Positions 53,371-64,000 of a stretch of DNA of 64,000 bases are shown here, in pieces. Below the pieces are notes generated by a model. It was not told where the DNA came from and ran no database searches. It saw only the letters and a list, made by a program, of their open reading frames with translations. Within the stretch, counting starts at the first letter, position 1. Each line of letters begins with the position of its first letter. The DNA lies in the NCBI RefSeq assembly GCF_030848805.1, contig NC_092369.1:2492162-2556161 (forward strand), written 5' to 3'. The DNA comes from Temnothorax longispinosus. Lineage: Eukaryota > Arthropoda > Insecta > Hymenoptera > Formicidae. Both the position numbers and the translations under genes were made by a program.

Positions 53371-54009
53371 TTCATATAGTCCGATCTTATATTTAAGATT
53401 GTTTTCAGTACAACTAAAAATAACACTGTGCGACAAATATAAACTTTTTATAAAGGGATGGGAAATTTTTAAAAGAAATGGAAAGATTTTGTACCCCGAA
53501 ACACATTCTTAAAAGGATTTTGTTAGGTTAGCGCATTTAAGCTTTTTTTCACTAGGTACTAGAGACAGAATTTAGCTAATCGCAAAATGATTAAAATAGG
53601 TTTCAAAATTTTATTGGGATCTGACATATCAAGATACGACATCTTGCGGGAAATATAGGCTCTGAAATGATACTTTTCCTCGACGCAGCATATGCTTGTA
53701 CGTACCTACATACACGCGTGATATTTTGTCGTAAAAATGGAAAGCTGAATTTTCACCGCGTTCAATAAAAAAAAGGATGTATTATGCTGTGTATTTAATT
53801 GCACAACAAATCTTATCCGTGCAAGAACATTGAAATCGTCAATGTTATATTCCTATAAATTATATTCATAATTTATAAATTATTAATATAATTTATATAG
53901 AAATAACAATTTATACATATAAATTATATTTATATTTTATATTATTAAAGAAAATAGAAAAAAATATTCTATTATGCGTGATCAGTCTCTATATTATACT
54001 TTACAGGTT
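53371..54009. other. AT-rich spacer
   Basis: No gene recognised. 53850-53945 is built from TTTATA/TATAAA blocks. Confidence 0.55.
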
Positions 54010-54300
54010 AGACACTTACTTGTAGCAGTGCAGCAAAACAGCAAATATATGTTTGCATTTTTCGCCAAGACCTGCTTTACACAAATATAGCATTGCTTCA
54101 ATTTCATCATTTCGACGAATTTTTCCTTTTATTTTGTGCGGTTTTCCCCTCAAATTTGATGTTTGTGAACAGAGAGCTAATATTTTTACGGTATCACTTT
54201 TCGCACTTTCTCCATCTTTACCACATAAAATAATATGCTATGCCTTTGGTAGTCTTTCGCTTTCAAAAAAATTTCTACTCGATGGACCACTCTTTGTCTA
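54010..54300 (-). pseudogene. SWIM zinc-finger-like fragment
   Basis: Minus strand reads SNLRGKPHKIKGKIRRNDEI, then LCKAGLGEKCKHIFAVLLHC followed by GTAAGTG. The CKAGxGEKCKHIxAVLxxC pattern is that of SWIM-type zinc fingers found in insect YqaJ/SWIM proteins, many of them transposon related. The upstream part is out of frame. Confidence 0.45.
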
Positions 54301-55116
54301 ACAACAAATATTTTCTAATGCCAGCGACATTAAGTGGCAGAAACGAGCATAATGTTTTTAAAAGTGATACCTTTCGCCAGCCATATTGACTACGTCACAG
54401 ATAGACTCCGCCCACATGTCAGATCCCAATACCTGGAGTCTTTTTGGGGCAAGAAAGCCATTTTTGGAGTCGTTTAGATATTTAGGCTGCGTTTATTTAC
54501 TGCCAGTACTGAAAATCTATAGTTTACATCATGCACGTTACAGATTTTCAATACTAAAAACGTAGCAAAAACATTGCAGTTTTGCAATTTGATGTCTCTA
54601 AGGCCGAACAACCACTCATTTTTATAATTTTGTATCACTTCACGGCCATTAAACGGTTAAGGCCATTGATGAAAAAAGGACACATAGGCTCTGTTCAGGA
54701 ATCGCAAAATATCTTCGTTACTTTCGATCGTTAAATTTCGACCAGTATTTTTCGCCTTGTTTTCATTCCGCGTGTTTATCTGCGAGACCTTGTCGGAACC
54801 CGACGTATTCCCGAGAAAGCTATCTGTTGTTACCCGAATTTCTCGTTCGCTCCTCGGAAACGATCGCGTTATTCGTCGAACCTTCCCTCTCTTCGCGCGC
54901 TCGCAATTACCGTCTAGATATCTATTGTGAATACCGCTCGTCTCAGAACTTCTCGATACCTCGTCACAGTAACACATTAAATTTTCGATACCATCAATAC
55001 AAGCATCTTGATTAGTCGTTCCTCTTACCAATACCTTAGCTGCCGAGTCCTTTTTACAAGGCTGTACCAGCCAACCGCGCTTTGCGAATCGAAACCTGAT
55101 CGCGGAGTGCACATTT
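54301..55116. other. Region upstream of BEL, probable 5' LTR in part
   Basis: 54650-55116 shifts to CpG-rich composition like BEL and ends GCACATT before the primer-binding site, so the 5' LTR likely lies here. Its start and the matching 3' LTR cannot be shown; the window ends 40 bases after the last ORF. 54301-54650 is unassigned. Confidence 0.4.
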
Positions 55117-55134
55117 TGGTCCTTCGAGCCGGAT
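55117..55134 (+). promoter_or_regulatory. BEL primer-binding site
   Basis: TGGTCCTTCGAGCCGGAT: starts TGG, about 85 bp before the gag ATG, and looks complementary to a tRNA 3' end. Confidence 0.6.
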
Positions 55135-55201
55135 TCGGAGTCAAGAAGACTATCATATCGACTGCGACTCTCGAGGTGCGGAGTGACGAGACCCGTTCGC
55201 C

Positions 55202-57191
55202 ATGGCGTCCTCACCAGATGAGCTCCTGGCGAAGCAGCACCAACTGATGAGCTCAATAGCTCGTACCCTGACCAATTTAAAAAAACTAGGTCACGCCAAG
55301 ATGACCAAGGCGGTGGTGCAGAGCCGAATCACAACCCTCAAGGAGAAGTTCTCAGAAACGTGGGACTTGGATGCACGGATCCGGGCATCCCTCGACGCAA
55401 GCAAGGCCAAGGAACTGCCTTACTTCTCCGCCGACTATTTCCAAGCCTGTGAGGACCAGGACGAGGCGCTTGACTACATGTCCGAGGTGCTAGCCAAGGT
55501 GTCTGATATCGACGCGGTCGACCTCAAAGTAAATCACGCTTCAGATTTCATCCACCGTCCGACGACTCAGCTTCCGCGGATCAACCTACCGACCTTCAAC
55601 GGATCTTTCGACCGCTGGGAAAGCTTTCGCGATCGTTTTCAATCGATGACTATCGCCAATCGCAATATTCCAAATGTAGATCGGATGCATTATCTATGCT
55701 CAAATTTAACGGGAGATGCAAGTAGCGCGCTCAACCATCTCGCGATTACCAACGCGAATTTTACAGTGGCGTGGAATATTTATACGTCGCGTTATGAGAA
55801 CAAACGTCGTTTGATTAACCTTATCATTTGCAAACCTTATTCTCGTTGCCACAGCTCGCGTCTGAGACCTTCAGAATTTGCGTGACAAAGCGAATGTCTC
55901 AGTTCAAGCGCTCAAAAATCTCGATCGTCCCGTCGATACTTGGAGCGATATCCTCGTATTTCTGATCTCGCAAAAACTAGACAAATCTTCCCGGAAAGCG
56001 TGGGAATTACAGTTAAGCGAAACCGTCGATTACCCTACGTATGACGAGTTGGATAAATTTTTAGAAACGCGTATTCGCGCTTTTGAGGCGATCTCGCCTC
56101 CAAAATCCGAGAAATGTACTGACGGTTCTCAAAAGTCGTCTAAATCGAAATCGATCGCTTTTCATTCGACAACCACTGCGAACCTTGCGTGTCCGATGTG
56201 CAAATCCTCGCACTTACTATACCAATGTCCGTCATTTTTAGCGTATACTCCGTCACAACGATACGAATATGTAAAGAAGGAGAATCGTTGTATCAATTGC
56301 TTCGGGTGTAGACATTCGATGAAGAATTGTAAAAACGCGCGAGCCTGCAAAACTTGTCATAAGCGACATCACACCTTACTGCATTTCACGGACGATGCAA
56401 AACCGGCTAGCGTAGAGTCCGCTCCTACCGTCGAATCAACGAGTACCGAGACAGGTAACGAAATCGCGTCTCATTTAATTTCGAATACGATGACGCCGAA
56501 GGCAACCGTACTTTTGGCAACCGTTCGAGTTCGTGTTTACTCTCCACAAGGTCGCTTCGTTTATGCCCGCGCTTTGCTCGACCAAAATTCCGTCGTGACC
56601 TTAATTTCGGAAAATATCGCTCAGTGTTTGCGTCTCGCGAAAGTGAAGCAAACCACCCGTATTACCGAAATTGGAGAATCGTAATCGTTGTCGCATTCAG
56701 CGCACATATTCGTGTAACCGCATCTTTCGGCGACAAACCTGCATTCTCGACGACCGCGTACATAGTCAAATCGCTCTCAAAGTATGCACCGAATCGCGTT
56801 CAATGGACGTCACGATGGGCGCACATCTCTGACCTAACGTTAGCGGATGGGAATATATGAGCTCTGATCCGATCGATGTAATTATCGGAGCTGATTTATA
56901 CGGCATGTTTATATTAGACGGTGTTCGTAAAGGAAATGCAAGCAAGCCTATCGCGCAAAATACCGCATTCGGCTGGATACTTTCCGGGCCTATCACTCCC
57001 GCTCGATCCCTCCATCCCGATTCCGTTCATATTCATCACGGAACAATTCTTAAAAATCTGGATCTCGATCTTCGCCGTTTCTGGGAGATTGAAGAAGTCC
57101 CTCATAAACCACATTTAAGTCCCGAAGAGCGACAATGCGAAGAGCATTTCGCCGCTACTCATTCTCGCACGCCGGACAGGCGATACGTCGC
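55202..57191 (+). pseudogene. BEL gag and protease, broken
   Basis: Gag from ATG 55202 (MASSPDELLAKQHQLMSSIA) with the DUF1759-like core LPRINLPTFNGSFDRWESFR. Frameshifts near 55820-55880. Zinc knuckles CPMCKSSHLLYQCPSF, CINCFGCRHSMKNC, CKTCHKRHHTLLHF. The protease region reads ALLDQNSVVTLISE, where the usual DxGS has N for G, so the active site is damaged. Stops or frame changes near 56684 and 56858. The last codons before the Transib (TPDRRYV) rejoin at 60701 with VRLPFKTGPP. Confidence 0.85.
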
Positions 57192-57327
57192 CACAGTGGG
57201 GCCGATTCCCGAAAAGCTGGTCAAAAGTCGAAAAATAAAGTTTTAATTTATGGGATTTGAAGTACATAGATGTATAGAGTAATGTTCAAAGAATATGTAA
57301 CGGCCCTTTATAAGGGCTAATTAAGTA

Positions 57328-58571
57328 AGGTAAATGTCCCTATGGCCGACACCTATAAGGCCGACCCAACAAAAGAATGGCGTTGTCAAGCGTGACAAAA
57401 ATAAATTCGATAAAGAGTTTCATACTGGTGGATAGCTTCATCCATGCACTTTCCAAAAATCGTAGGCTCAATCCATTCCGTCAAGTATTTTTCTAGATAG
57501 AGAAGAATAAAGGCGCACTAGTGCGTGCCTTCTCTACCGACCAGCTGTGTCCAATTCCGACCGGGCATGTCCCCATTACCGATTACCTTTTTTCAGAGCA
57601 TGCGAGGCGGAGGTTTCAACCGAAAAGTAAACATAAAATGAACATAAATCAATGATAAACATGAAAAATACACATAAGTCATGAAAAGGTATTTTTATCA
57701 AGCCAAACCTGGACGACGACGACGACGATGGCGATGACGGTAACGACGGCGACTCTCCGCGCTTGGCAGCGTACGAGTCGCTGCTGAGCTGATAATTGCT
57801 CGCGCGTCGCCTGTCCATCCTGAACGGAGGGAAACGCTCGTGGTAACAACGGCTCGCACTGTGCCAGAGCTTACGCACGTAACCGGTACCGTGGACGTGG
57901 ACGACACGGAGGGCCGCGCCGAGCTCGTGAATCGCCTCCCGCAGGTAACCGAGAACGTGATACGCGTGCGGCGACAGCAGACTGTCGTTGACGAGCAGGC
58001 GTTGTATATCAGCACGCACCCACACGTCACACTCAACACCACGGCGCCGCGACTACCGAGATCCCACATAGTACTGCCTCTAAGCGGATAACCTCACCGC
58101 AGCCGTCGGCTTCCGCAGCTTCGATGATACTGACGTTTACGTGTATGGTACTGGGGACATGCAGGCGTTTTGCTGTGTCTAACCTCGACCATCGAATAAA
58201 TAAAAAAAATGACAGTTTTTGACTAAATTTTTTTTTCGAATATGGCAATCAAATTGTAACAAACCATTTAGCGCTCGGATTATTCCTTACAAAAGGATTT
58301 TGAACGAAATACGGACTATTTAGGCGACCGACAATTCCTAACCTCACTCTTAAGAATACGCGTGGATGGTGACGTGCGGCAAGAAATGCGAAAAAAAATA
58401 TATTTAACTATTGTACTTACTCTGCACGTTATAATTCTTTTGTACTGCACGAATTCCTGAATTTTTCCACTGCACTAATGAACGTGTTGTTGAATCAGCA
58501 GCCTCGTAAACAACGTTTCACGTCAAAAAAGTCGGTAGAGGGAACATGGTCGGCCATGGGGACATTTACCT
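57328..58571. mobile_element. TA-flanked transposon nested in Transib
   Basis: Termini AGGTAAATGTCCCTATGGCC and complement (one mismatch), TA at 57326-57327 and 58572-58573. No transposase. The middle (57700-58110) is a sharply GC-rich island. Confidence 0.8.
57576..58235 (-). other. GC-rich open segment inside the TA-flanked element
   Basis: Minus-strand ORF 58025-57576 reads MWVRADIQRLLVNDSLLSPH, AYHVLGYLREAIHELGAALR, then GTGYVRKLWHSASRCY and a Ser-rich tail; upstream frames 58235-58030 include NVSIIEAAEADGCGEVIRLE. Composition is unlike the AT-rich element around it. Product not recognised. May be a captured host exon; a plus-strand ORF at 57840-58091 is an alternative reading. Confidence 0.4.
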
Positions 58572-58699
58572 TATACATGGCAGGTATAAGCCAGTACAAA
58601 AAGGACCTTCGCACGAGTAACAGCTCGAGCGTCCGAGCTCATGTTCAAGCGTCATATTCAAAAATTCGTAGAAAATCGTAAAGTTGATCTTTTTTAATT

Positions 58700-60115
58700 C
58701 TACAAAATGGATGTTTTAAATGGAAAAATGTAGTTTATTATCGTATTTGTCAGAAATTATAACAAATAAATATAAATTAACAGTAACGCAATGTTTGAAG
58801 TGTAAAATAATGAAAATTTGTGTGCAATCGTTTCAGAAAAATAGAGAAAAGTTAAAAGTTTCACGGATTCCCGCAGTGAAACAAATTTTAAATTAAAGTT
58901 TATATTATTATGTAACAAAATTTGTAAAAATTAGCTGCTACTGGCTGCTACTTTGTTTTTAATGTACATTTGTATTTAAAACCTTCCAAATTCGCATAAA
59001 CTTATTAACGCCTATGCTTAAACCACTAACAACATAGTAAAACTAATAATTGAAAATAGAACATGACCTTTAACTATGTAAATTAGAATACAATAATTGT
59101 TTAAACAATAGTTGTTTAAACAAATTACTGCAAAATAAATTTTTTATAAATCTGACAGCGGCAATAGATTCAACGGGAAAAATAATAAAATGTTAAAAAA
59201 AGTGTGTGTGTGTGTGTGTGTGTTGTGTGTGCGCGTTCGTTGAAGTAGTAGCTGTTGTGTTGAATACAGATAGATTTAATAATATAGATTTAATTAAAAA
59301 AAAAAAAAAAGAAATTAATAGAGATAGTTTATGTTTCGGGTTATCTACATTACATATGTGGATTCGATTCTTTGAATGTTGTTTGCATATTTCGTATAAA
59401 ATCGAAATTAAAAAATGGCAAGCGCGAGGAAATGAAAAGAAATTAATAGAAGATAGAAAAAAAAAAAACAATTCAAAAAGGTTTTCGCCAACAGTTAGGC
59501 CTTATTGTTGATAAACCAAAATCTGGATTTGGCAATACGAAAGATGGGAATACTGCTCGACGATTTTTTGAAAATGAATCCATTTCCGTTGCTATAACGG
59601 GCGTTGACGAAGATCTTATTAAAAGATTTCATATTATTTTACAAGCTATTACAAGTGGTCATGAAATTAACATATCAGATTTCCAAGAATACATAATACA
59701 GACAGCTCGAAAATTTATATCCCTGGTTCTACATGCCTACTTCTATACACAAACTTTTAATTCACGGCTCTGAAATAATACAATCTGCTTTACTGCCAAT
59801 CGGACAAATGTCTGAAGATGCACAGGAGTCTTGTAATAAATATATTAAAAGATACCGTAAAGATTTTGCACGAAAATGCAGTAGAACAAAAACGATGGAA
59901 GATCTTTTCTTGCGCTTGCTAGCGTCATCAGATCCGTATATATCAAGTTTAAGGAAATTGCCACAAAAAAAATTAAAATCCTTATATCCGGAAACAGTTG
60001 AATTGCTTACTTCACCATCACTTTATGCGTCCAGTGCTGATTCTATCTCTTCTTTTTCGATATCATCAGATTCTTCAGGTTTAGATACAGATAATTCAAC
60101 TGATGATGAAAACTA
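58700..60115 (+). pseudogene. Transib transposase (RAG1-like core), C-terminal part
   Basis: A possible upstream exon near 58712-58895 (LSYLSEIITNKYKLTVTQCL). Main part from 59480: SGFGNTKDGNTARRFFENES, ITGVDEDLIKRFHIILQAIT, then after a frameshift near 59720 YMPTSIHKLLIHGSEII, LPIGQMSEDAQESCNKYIKR (position of the conserved catalytic E), FARKCSRTKTMEDLFLRLLA, SSDPYISSLRKLP, Ser/Asp-rich tail and TAA at 60113-60115. Domain order follows Transib/RAG1-type transposases, which cut beside CACAGTG ends. The N-terminal catalytic part was not found. Confidence 0.65.
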
Positions 60116-60665
60116 ATTTGTATGTAAATTTTATGTAAATATTAGGTACTTGTATGTAACTATTTGTATGGAAATATTAGATTAATATTTTTGTAAACAC
60201 AAATTTATTTTTTACATACGGCTTTGTATTGTACTTCTTAATTTATTTGTCACAAGTTTTTTCATAAAATAAATAACAATTATGGATTTTAGAAATTTTG
60301 TATTCGTCATTTTACATCTGCCATTCATTTTGTTTCCAGATTCGTTATTTGCGACCCCGAAAACCTATAAATTCCACGTTTCACATAAATTAAATAAAAA
60401 TAACGGTTTATAAATATGCTTTTTAGTATTTCGTAGCCGCCATTTTGTTTTTTTTTTGTTTTATTTTGACTTCAGATTACTAACCAGCGACTTTGAAAAC
60501 ATATGTGTACAAAATTAAACATAAAATCAATAAAAATTACGATTTATAGATATGCTTTTTAGTATTTTATAGCCGCCATTTTTTTTTTAATTTCGACTTG
60601 AAATTCATTATCAGCGACCCCAAAAACCTTTATATACCAAGTTTCAAATAAATATCTTAATTTTT
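60116..60665. repeat. Transib subterminal tandem repeat
   Basis: Three imperfect units of about 125 bp marked by GCGACCCCGAAAACCTATA, ATATGCTTTTTAGTATTT and TAGCCGCCATTTTGTTTTT. Confidence 0.8.
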
Positions 60666-60700
60666 CGACTTTTGGCCAGCTTTTCGGGAATCGGCCCCGC

Positions 60701-63700
60701 GTCGTTCGGTTGCCCTTCAAAACCGGTCCCCCTATAGATCTTGGCGAATCCCGCTTTACCGCGTTATCAAGTTTGTTCCGCTCGGAGCGTCGACTTCTTT
60801 GCGAACCGAATAAAGCCGCGTTATATCGCGAATTCCTTGAGGAGTACGAGAAGCTTGGTCATATGACGAAAGTTAGTGATACCGACTCACAAGCGAGTCA
60901 CTCTCAAATCTATTATATTCCGCACCACGCTGTCTTTCGTGAGAGCAGCGTCACCACTCAGCTTCGGGTTGTCTTTAATGCTTCCTGCGCTACATCGAAC
61001 GGCACCTTGTTAAACAATCATTTGCTAATCGGTCTTAAGCCACAAAGAGATCTTGCCGCAGTTATTCTGCGATGGCGTCAGCATCAGTACGTTTTTACTG
61101 CCGATATCGCCAAAATGTACCGGCAAATTCTCATCGATAATCGCGACGTGGACTATCAACAAATTCTCTGGCGCTCGTCGTCTTCCGAGCCAGTCGCGAA
61201 ATACCGGTTGCTTACCGTTACATACGGCACTGCCTCAGCCCCTTATCTCGCGCTTCGCGTCTTGCTACAGCTCGTAAAAGACTACGGAAACGAATTTCCG
61301 TTGGCCGCTCTGGTTTTGCTTCTCCTAACATACGTCGACGACTGTACGTTCGGAGCTGAACTCGCGCTTAAAATTCGCGATCAGTTGATTGCTCTTTTTG
61401 CAAAGGGCGGTTTCCGGTTACGCAAGTGGGCAAGCAATTGTCCCGAGTTGCTGTCCGACATTGATCCTTCAGATCATGGCCTCGCGCGCGATAAGGATCT
61501 ACACGTCGACGAGCCGCTAAAGATATTAGACGTCGCGTGGAATCCCGAAAGCGATTCGTTCCATTTCCGTGTAACGACCCCACCGAATCCGGGGCAGCCG
61601 AAACGTGCGGTCTTCTCCATTATCGTCAAACTTTTTGACCCGTTAGGATGGGCAACTCCCGTTATCGTTGTCGTGAAAATATTCATGCAACGCCTATGGG
61701 CTCTAAAATGCGATTGAGACGACGTGTTGCCCGGTGATCTCCTAGAACAATGGCGCGAATATCACAATCAATTACCGCGTCTTAAACTTATATCGATTCC
61801 TCGCTGGACAAAATACGGTTCTAACATCGCTGATTGTGAGCTTCACGGGTTTTCGGATGCGTTGACCAAGGCTTACGCCGCTGTCGTATATCTCCGTCTC
61901 GTACCGAGAAACGGTCCCGTTATTGTTTGCATACTCGTCGCGAAATCAAAGGTCGCTCCATTCAAAACACTCAGCGTACCGCGACTAGAGCTCTGCGGCG
62001 CGTTACTGCTCGCACAGATGATGTCCTTCGTTCTTTCGAATCTTGACATTCCAAATCTCCGATATCACTGTTGGATAGATGCAAGTATTGTGTTAGCGTG
62101 GCTCAAGCAGTCTCCATCCCGATGGAAAGTTTTCGTTGCTAATCGCGTAGCCAAAGTGCAACAGCTTTTACCGAAAGCAATCTGGCACCATGTTCCGACG
62201 GCGGATAATCCCGCCGATTGCGCATCTCGCGGTTTGCGCCCTAGTGAACTTGCCGATTGCGCTCTGTGGTGGTCGGGGCCCTTCTGGCTTAAACAATTCC
62301 CTGAGCACTGGCCGACGTCATGCTCGTCGCCAATCGAATTGGAGATATCAATTGAAAACTGAGTTGTCGTGCACGCTTGCCTCGCGCGTGCTGCCGAACC
62401 GTGGGATCTCGCGACTCGCTATTCCTCGTGGGCTAAACTTCTGCGCGTGACGGCGTATCTTATGCGGTTCGCCAGGATCCTTCGTTCTCGCCTTAATTCC
62501 ATACCGGATAGCGGTGCGGAGGTCAATCTATCGCTCGAATTAGCTCCACGCGAAATTCAAACTGCCAAGATCTTTTGGTTCAAAGAGATTAAGGGTGACA
62601 TATTTCCGCAAGAAACTGCGAGTTTGAAAGCAAGCAATCGCGTCTCCAAATCAAGCCCACTTGTCGCGCTTAACCCGTATCTTGACACCGATGGCCTCAT
62701 ACGAGTCGGAGGGCGGCTTCAAAAGTCCGATCTCTCAGACTCAGCCAAACACCCTATTGTCCTGCAGTCTCATCCTTTATTATCTCGCATTATATCGCAT
62801 GCTAACCATGAAACACTCCACGGAGGCCCTCATATTACCCTTGCTCACCTCCGTACCGAATTCTGGATTTTGCGCGCTAGAGCAACCGTACGAGCGGTTC
62901 TATACCGCTGCGTTAAGTGCGCTCGCGAAAAAGCTATCGTCCCGGCGGAACTCATGGGCACTTACCAGACGTTCGAGTCAATCGATCTTCGCGATCTTTT
63001 GAACATACCAGAGTCGATTATGCAGGGCCTATGCTCGTACAGTCTGCGAAAGGACGCGGTCATAAAGCTCACAAAGCCTACATCGCCTTATTCATTTGCA
63101 TGACAAGGAAAGCGATTCACCTCGAGTTAGTAAGCGATTACAGCTCGGCAGCTTTCTTCGCGGCGTTTATCAGATTTACAGCTCGACGCGGACGTCCACA
63201 TAGCATGTACTCCGATAATGGTACGACATTTCAGGGCGCAAAATGAGAACTCGTCGCCGCTTGTAACGCTGCCGTGCGCGATCCCAATTTTTTGAACCGA
63301 TTAGCAGGCGATCAGATAGCGTGGCATTTCCTCCCTCCTGCGGCTCCACATTTTGGCGGATTATGGGAGGCAGGAGTCCGTAGCGTCAAATATCACTTAA
63401 AGCGATGCGTAGGCTCTCACACGCTGACGTACGAGGAGATAAATACGCTACTGTGCCGAGTCAAAGCGTGTTTAAATTCGCGGCCGATTTCATCAATGTC
63501 CGAGAGTCTCGACGATTATAGCGCCCTTACGCCCAGTCATTTTTTGATCGGCGCAAATCTTGTCGCAATTCCCGAACCGAGCGTGCTCGACATCGCTGAG
63601 AATCGGCTCTCGCGTTGGCAACTCGTACAAAAAATTACTGAAGGTTTTTGGAGGTCTTGGGTGAGCGACTACTTGCATACGCTCCAACAACGCCCGAAGT

Positions 63701-63960
63701 GGCGCGTTATCCACAATCTGGTAAAAGTTGGTCAGATCGTTCTCTTACGTAATCCGCTCGCCCCCCCTCCCCCAAGTCATTGGGAACTCGGACGTATTAC
63801 CGTCTGTCATCCCGGGGATGATGGTCTGATGCGCGTCGTTACCGTCAAAACCGCACGCTCCGAATATAAGCGACCCATTGTCAAGCTGTGTTTCTTGCCG
63901 ATCGATATCAATATCGAAACCGAAAAGGAAGCGGTCAAGGCGGGCGGTTCGCGGCCGTGA
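60701..63960 (+). pseudogene. BEL pol: RT, RNase H, integrase, C-terminal domain
   Basis: RT: LRVVFNASCATSNGTLLNNH, FTADIAKMYRQI (first D), QILWRSS, TYGTASAPYLALR, LLTYVDDCTFG (YVDD). TGA at 61715-61717 replaces an expected Trp. RNase H-like region: ELHGFSDALTKAYAAVVYLR, PRLELCGALLLAQM, WIDASIVLAWLK, PTADNPADCASRG. Stop at 62360, then the integrase zinc motif HANHETLHGG...CVKCAR, a frameshift near 62960, HTRVDYAGP (D), MYSDNGTTFQG (D), TGA at 63244-63246 at a likely Arg codon, and FGGLWEAGVRSVK (E). The tail has HWELGRITVCHPGDDGLMRV, the BEL C-terminal domain, stop 63958-63960. Confidence 0.9.
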
Positions 63961-64000
63961 TGCGGTTCATCGTCCGGTCACCACAACGATATATATGTTA
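63961..64000. other. Window edge, start of BEL 3' region
   Basis: Forty bases ending ATATATATGTTA. A 3' LTR could begin at TGTTA but cannot be tested. Confidence 0.3.

Larger units (their letters stand above)
57192..60700 (+). mobile_element. Transib DNA transposon, degraded
   Basis: Left end CACAGTGGGGCCGATTCCCG; right end is its complement down to GGAATCGGCCCC, but the final ACTGTG is replaced by GC. Flanks GTCGC (57187-57191) and GTCGT (60701-60705) fit a 5-bp duplication. Inverted similarity continues inward through AGCTGGyCAAAAGTCGAAAA. Removing it restores BEL coding. CACAGTG is the heptamer shared by Transib ends and RAG signal sequences. Confidence 0.8.
55117..63960 (+). mobile_element. 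BEL/Pao LTR retrotransposon, degraded, with nested Transib
   Basis: Full domain order gag, protease, RT, RNase H, integrase and C-terminal domain on plus, interrupted at 57192-60700. Base composition is clearly richer in CpG than the surroundings. Several stops are single changes at Trp or Arg codons. Confidence 0.9.

Noticed and set aside
53188..53436. Minus-strand ORFs with repeated FLLCPI/PFPTVSD
   Set aside because: Short tandem repeat, not protein.
54657..55256. 199-codon minus-strand ORF
   Set aside because: Overlaps the BEL leader and gag start in antisense; no domain.
57840..58091. Plus-strand ORF in the GC island
   Set aside because: The minus-strand frame looks more protein-like; neither is recognised, so no gene was called.
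55202..63960. Complete, active BEL element
   Set aside because: Frameshifts, stops, a damaged protease site and a 3.5-kb Transib insertion rule out activity of this copy.

Overview
The window looks like a repeat-dense piece of an insect genome, most likely a hymenopteran and plausibly an ant. The signs are intron-bearing animal gene fragments, APE-type LINEs, BEL and copia LTR elements, Harbinger, mariner, pogo, Transib and TTAA-type DNA transposons, abundant undepleted CpG and TTAGG-like telomeric motifs. The ant assignment is inference. No intact, clearly functional host gene was found. The recognisable host sequence is a decayed multi-exon AKAP1-like copy (24.6-25.6 kb) and one exon resembling argininosuccinate lyase (37.9 kb).

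Layout. 0-6.3 kb: an I-type LINE whose ORF1 is split by two adjacent Harbinger elements. 6.3-8.1 kb: a mariner-superfamily copy. 8.2-9.2 kb: an 81-bp minisatellite. 9.4-11.3 kb: a copia RT fragment (minus strand) carrying a reduced pogo/Tigger element. 11.3-13.1 kb: GC-rich palindromes and foldback arms. 13.1-23.5 kb: one I-type LINE in two oppositely oriented halves, separated by a 2.7-kb TTA-flanked transposon with a nested foldback and by a copia fragment. 24.6-25.6 kb: the AKAP1 relic. 26-31 kb: AT-rich foldbacks, copia and mariner fragments. 31.5-33.6 kb and 46.7-51.9 kb: copies of a purine-rich LINE family. 35-46 kb: mostly short nonautonomous elements, microsatellites and small gene relics. 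55-64 kb: a degraded BEL/Pao element interrupted by a Transib, itself interrupted by a TA-flanked element with a GC-rich captured-looking segment.

The strongest structural result is a roughly 8-kb inversion between the 11.3-12.6 kb region and base 20,212. The two LINE halves carry the same exact 12-bp target duplication in opposite orientation (16,615-16,626 and 23,451-23,462). Undoing the inversion restores LINE order and orientation, pairs the two arms of a foldback transposon inside the LINE, and puts the copia halves in the same order and orientation. Other observations of note are a Harbinger element whose two opposing genes sit in each other's introns, a 5S-rRNA-derived segment inside a TGACGT-rich foldback, and a Transib with a CACAGTG end.

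All protein-coding regions seen here are interrupted by stops, frameshifts or insertions, so almost everything is annotated as pseudogene or mobile-element relic. Boundaries given without a target duplication are approximate. No database search was run; family names rest on recognised motifs and domain order.
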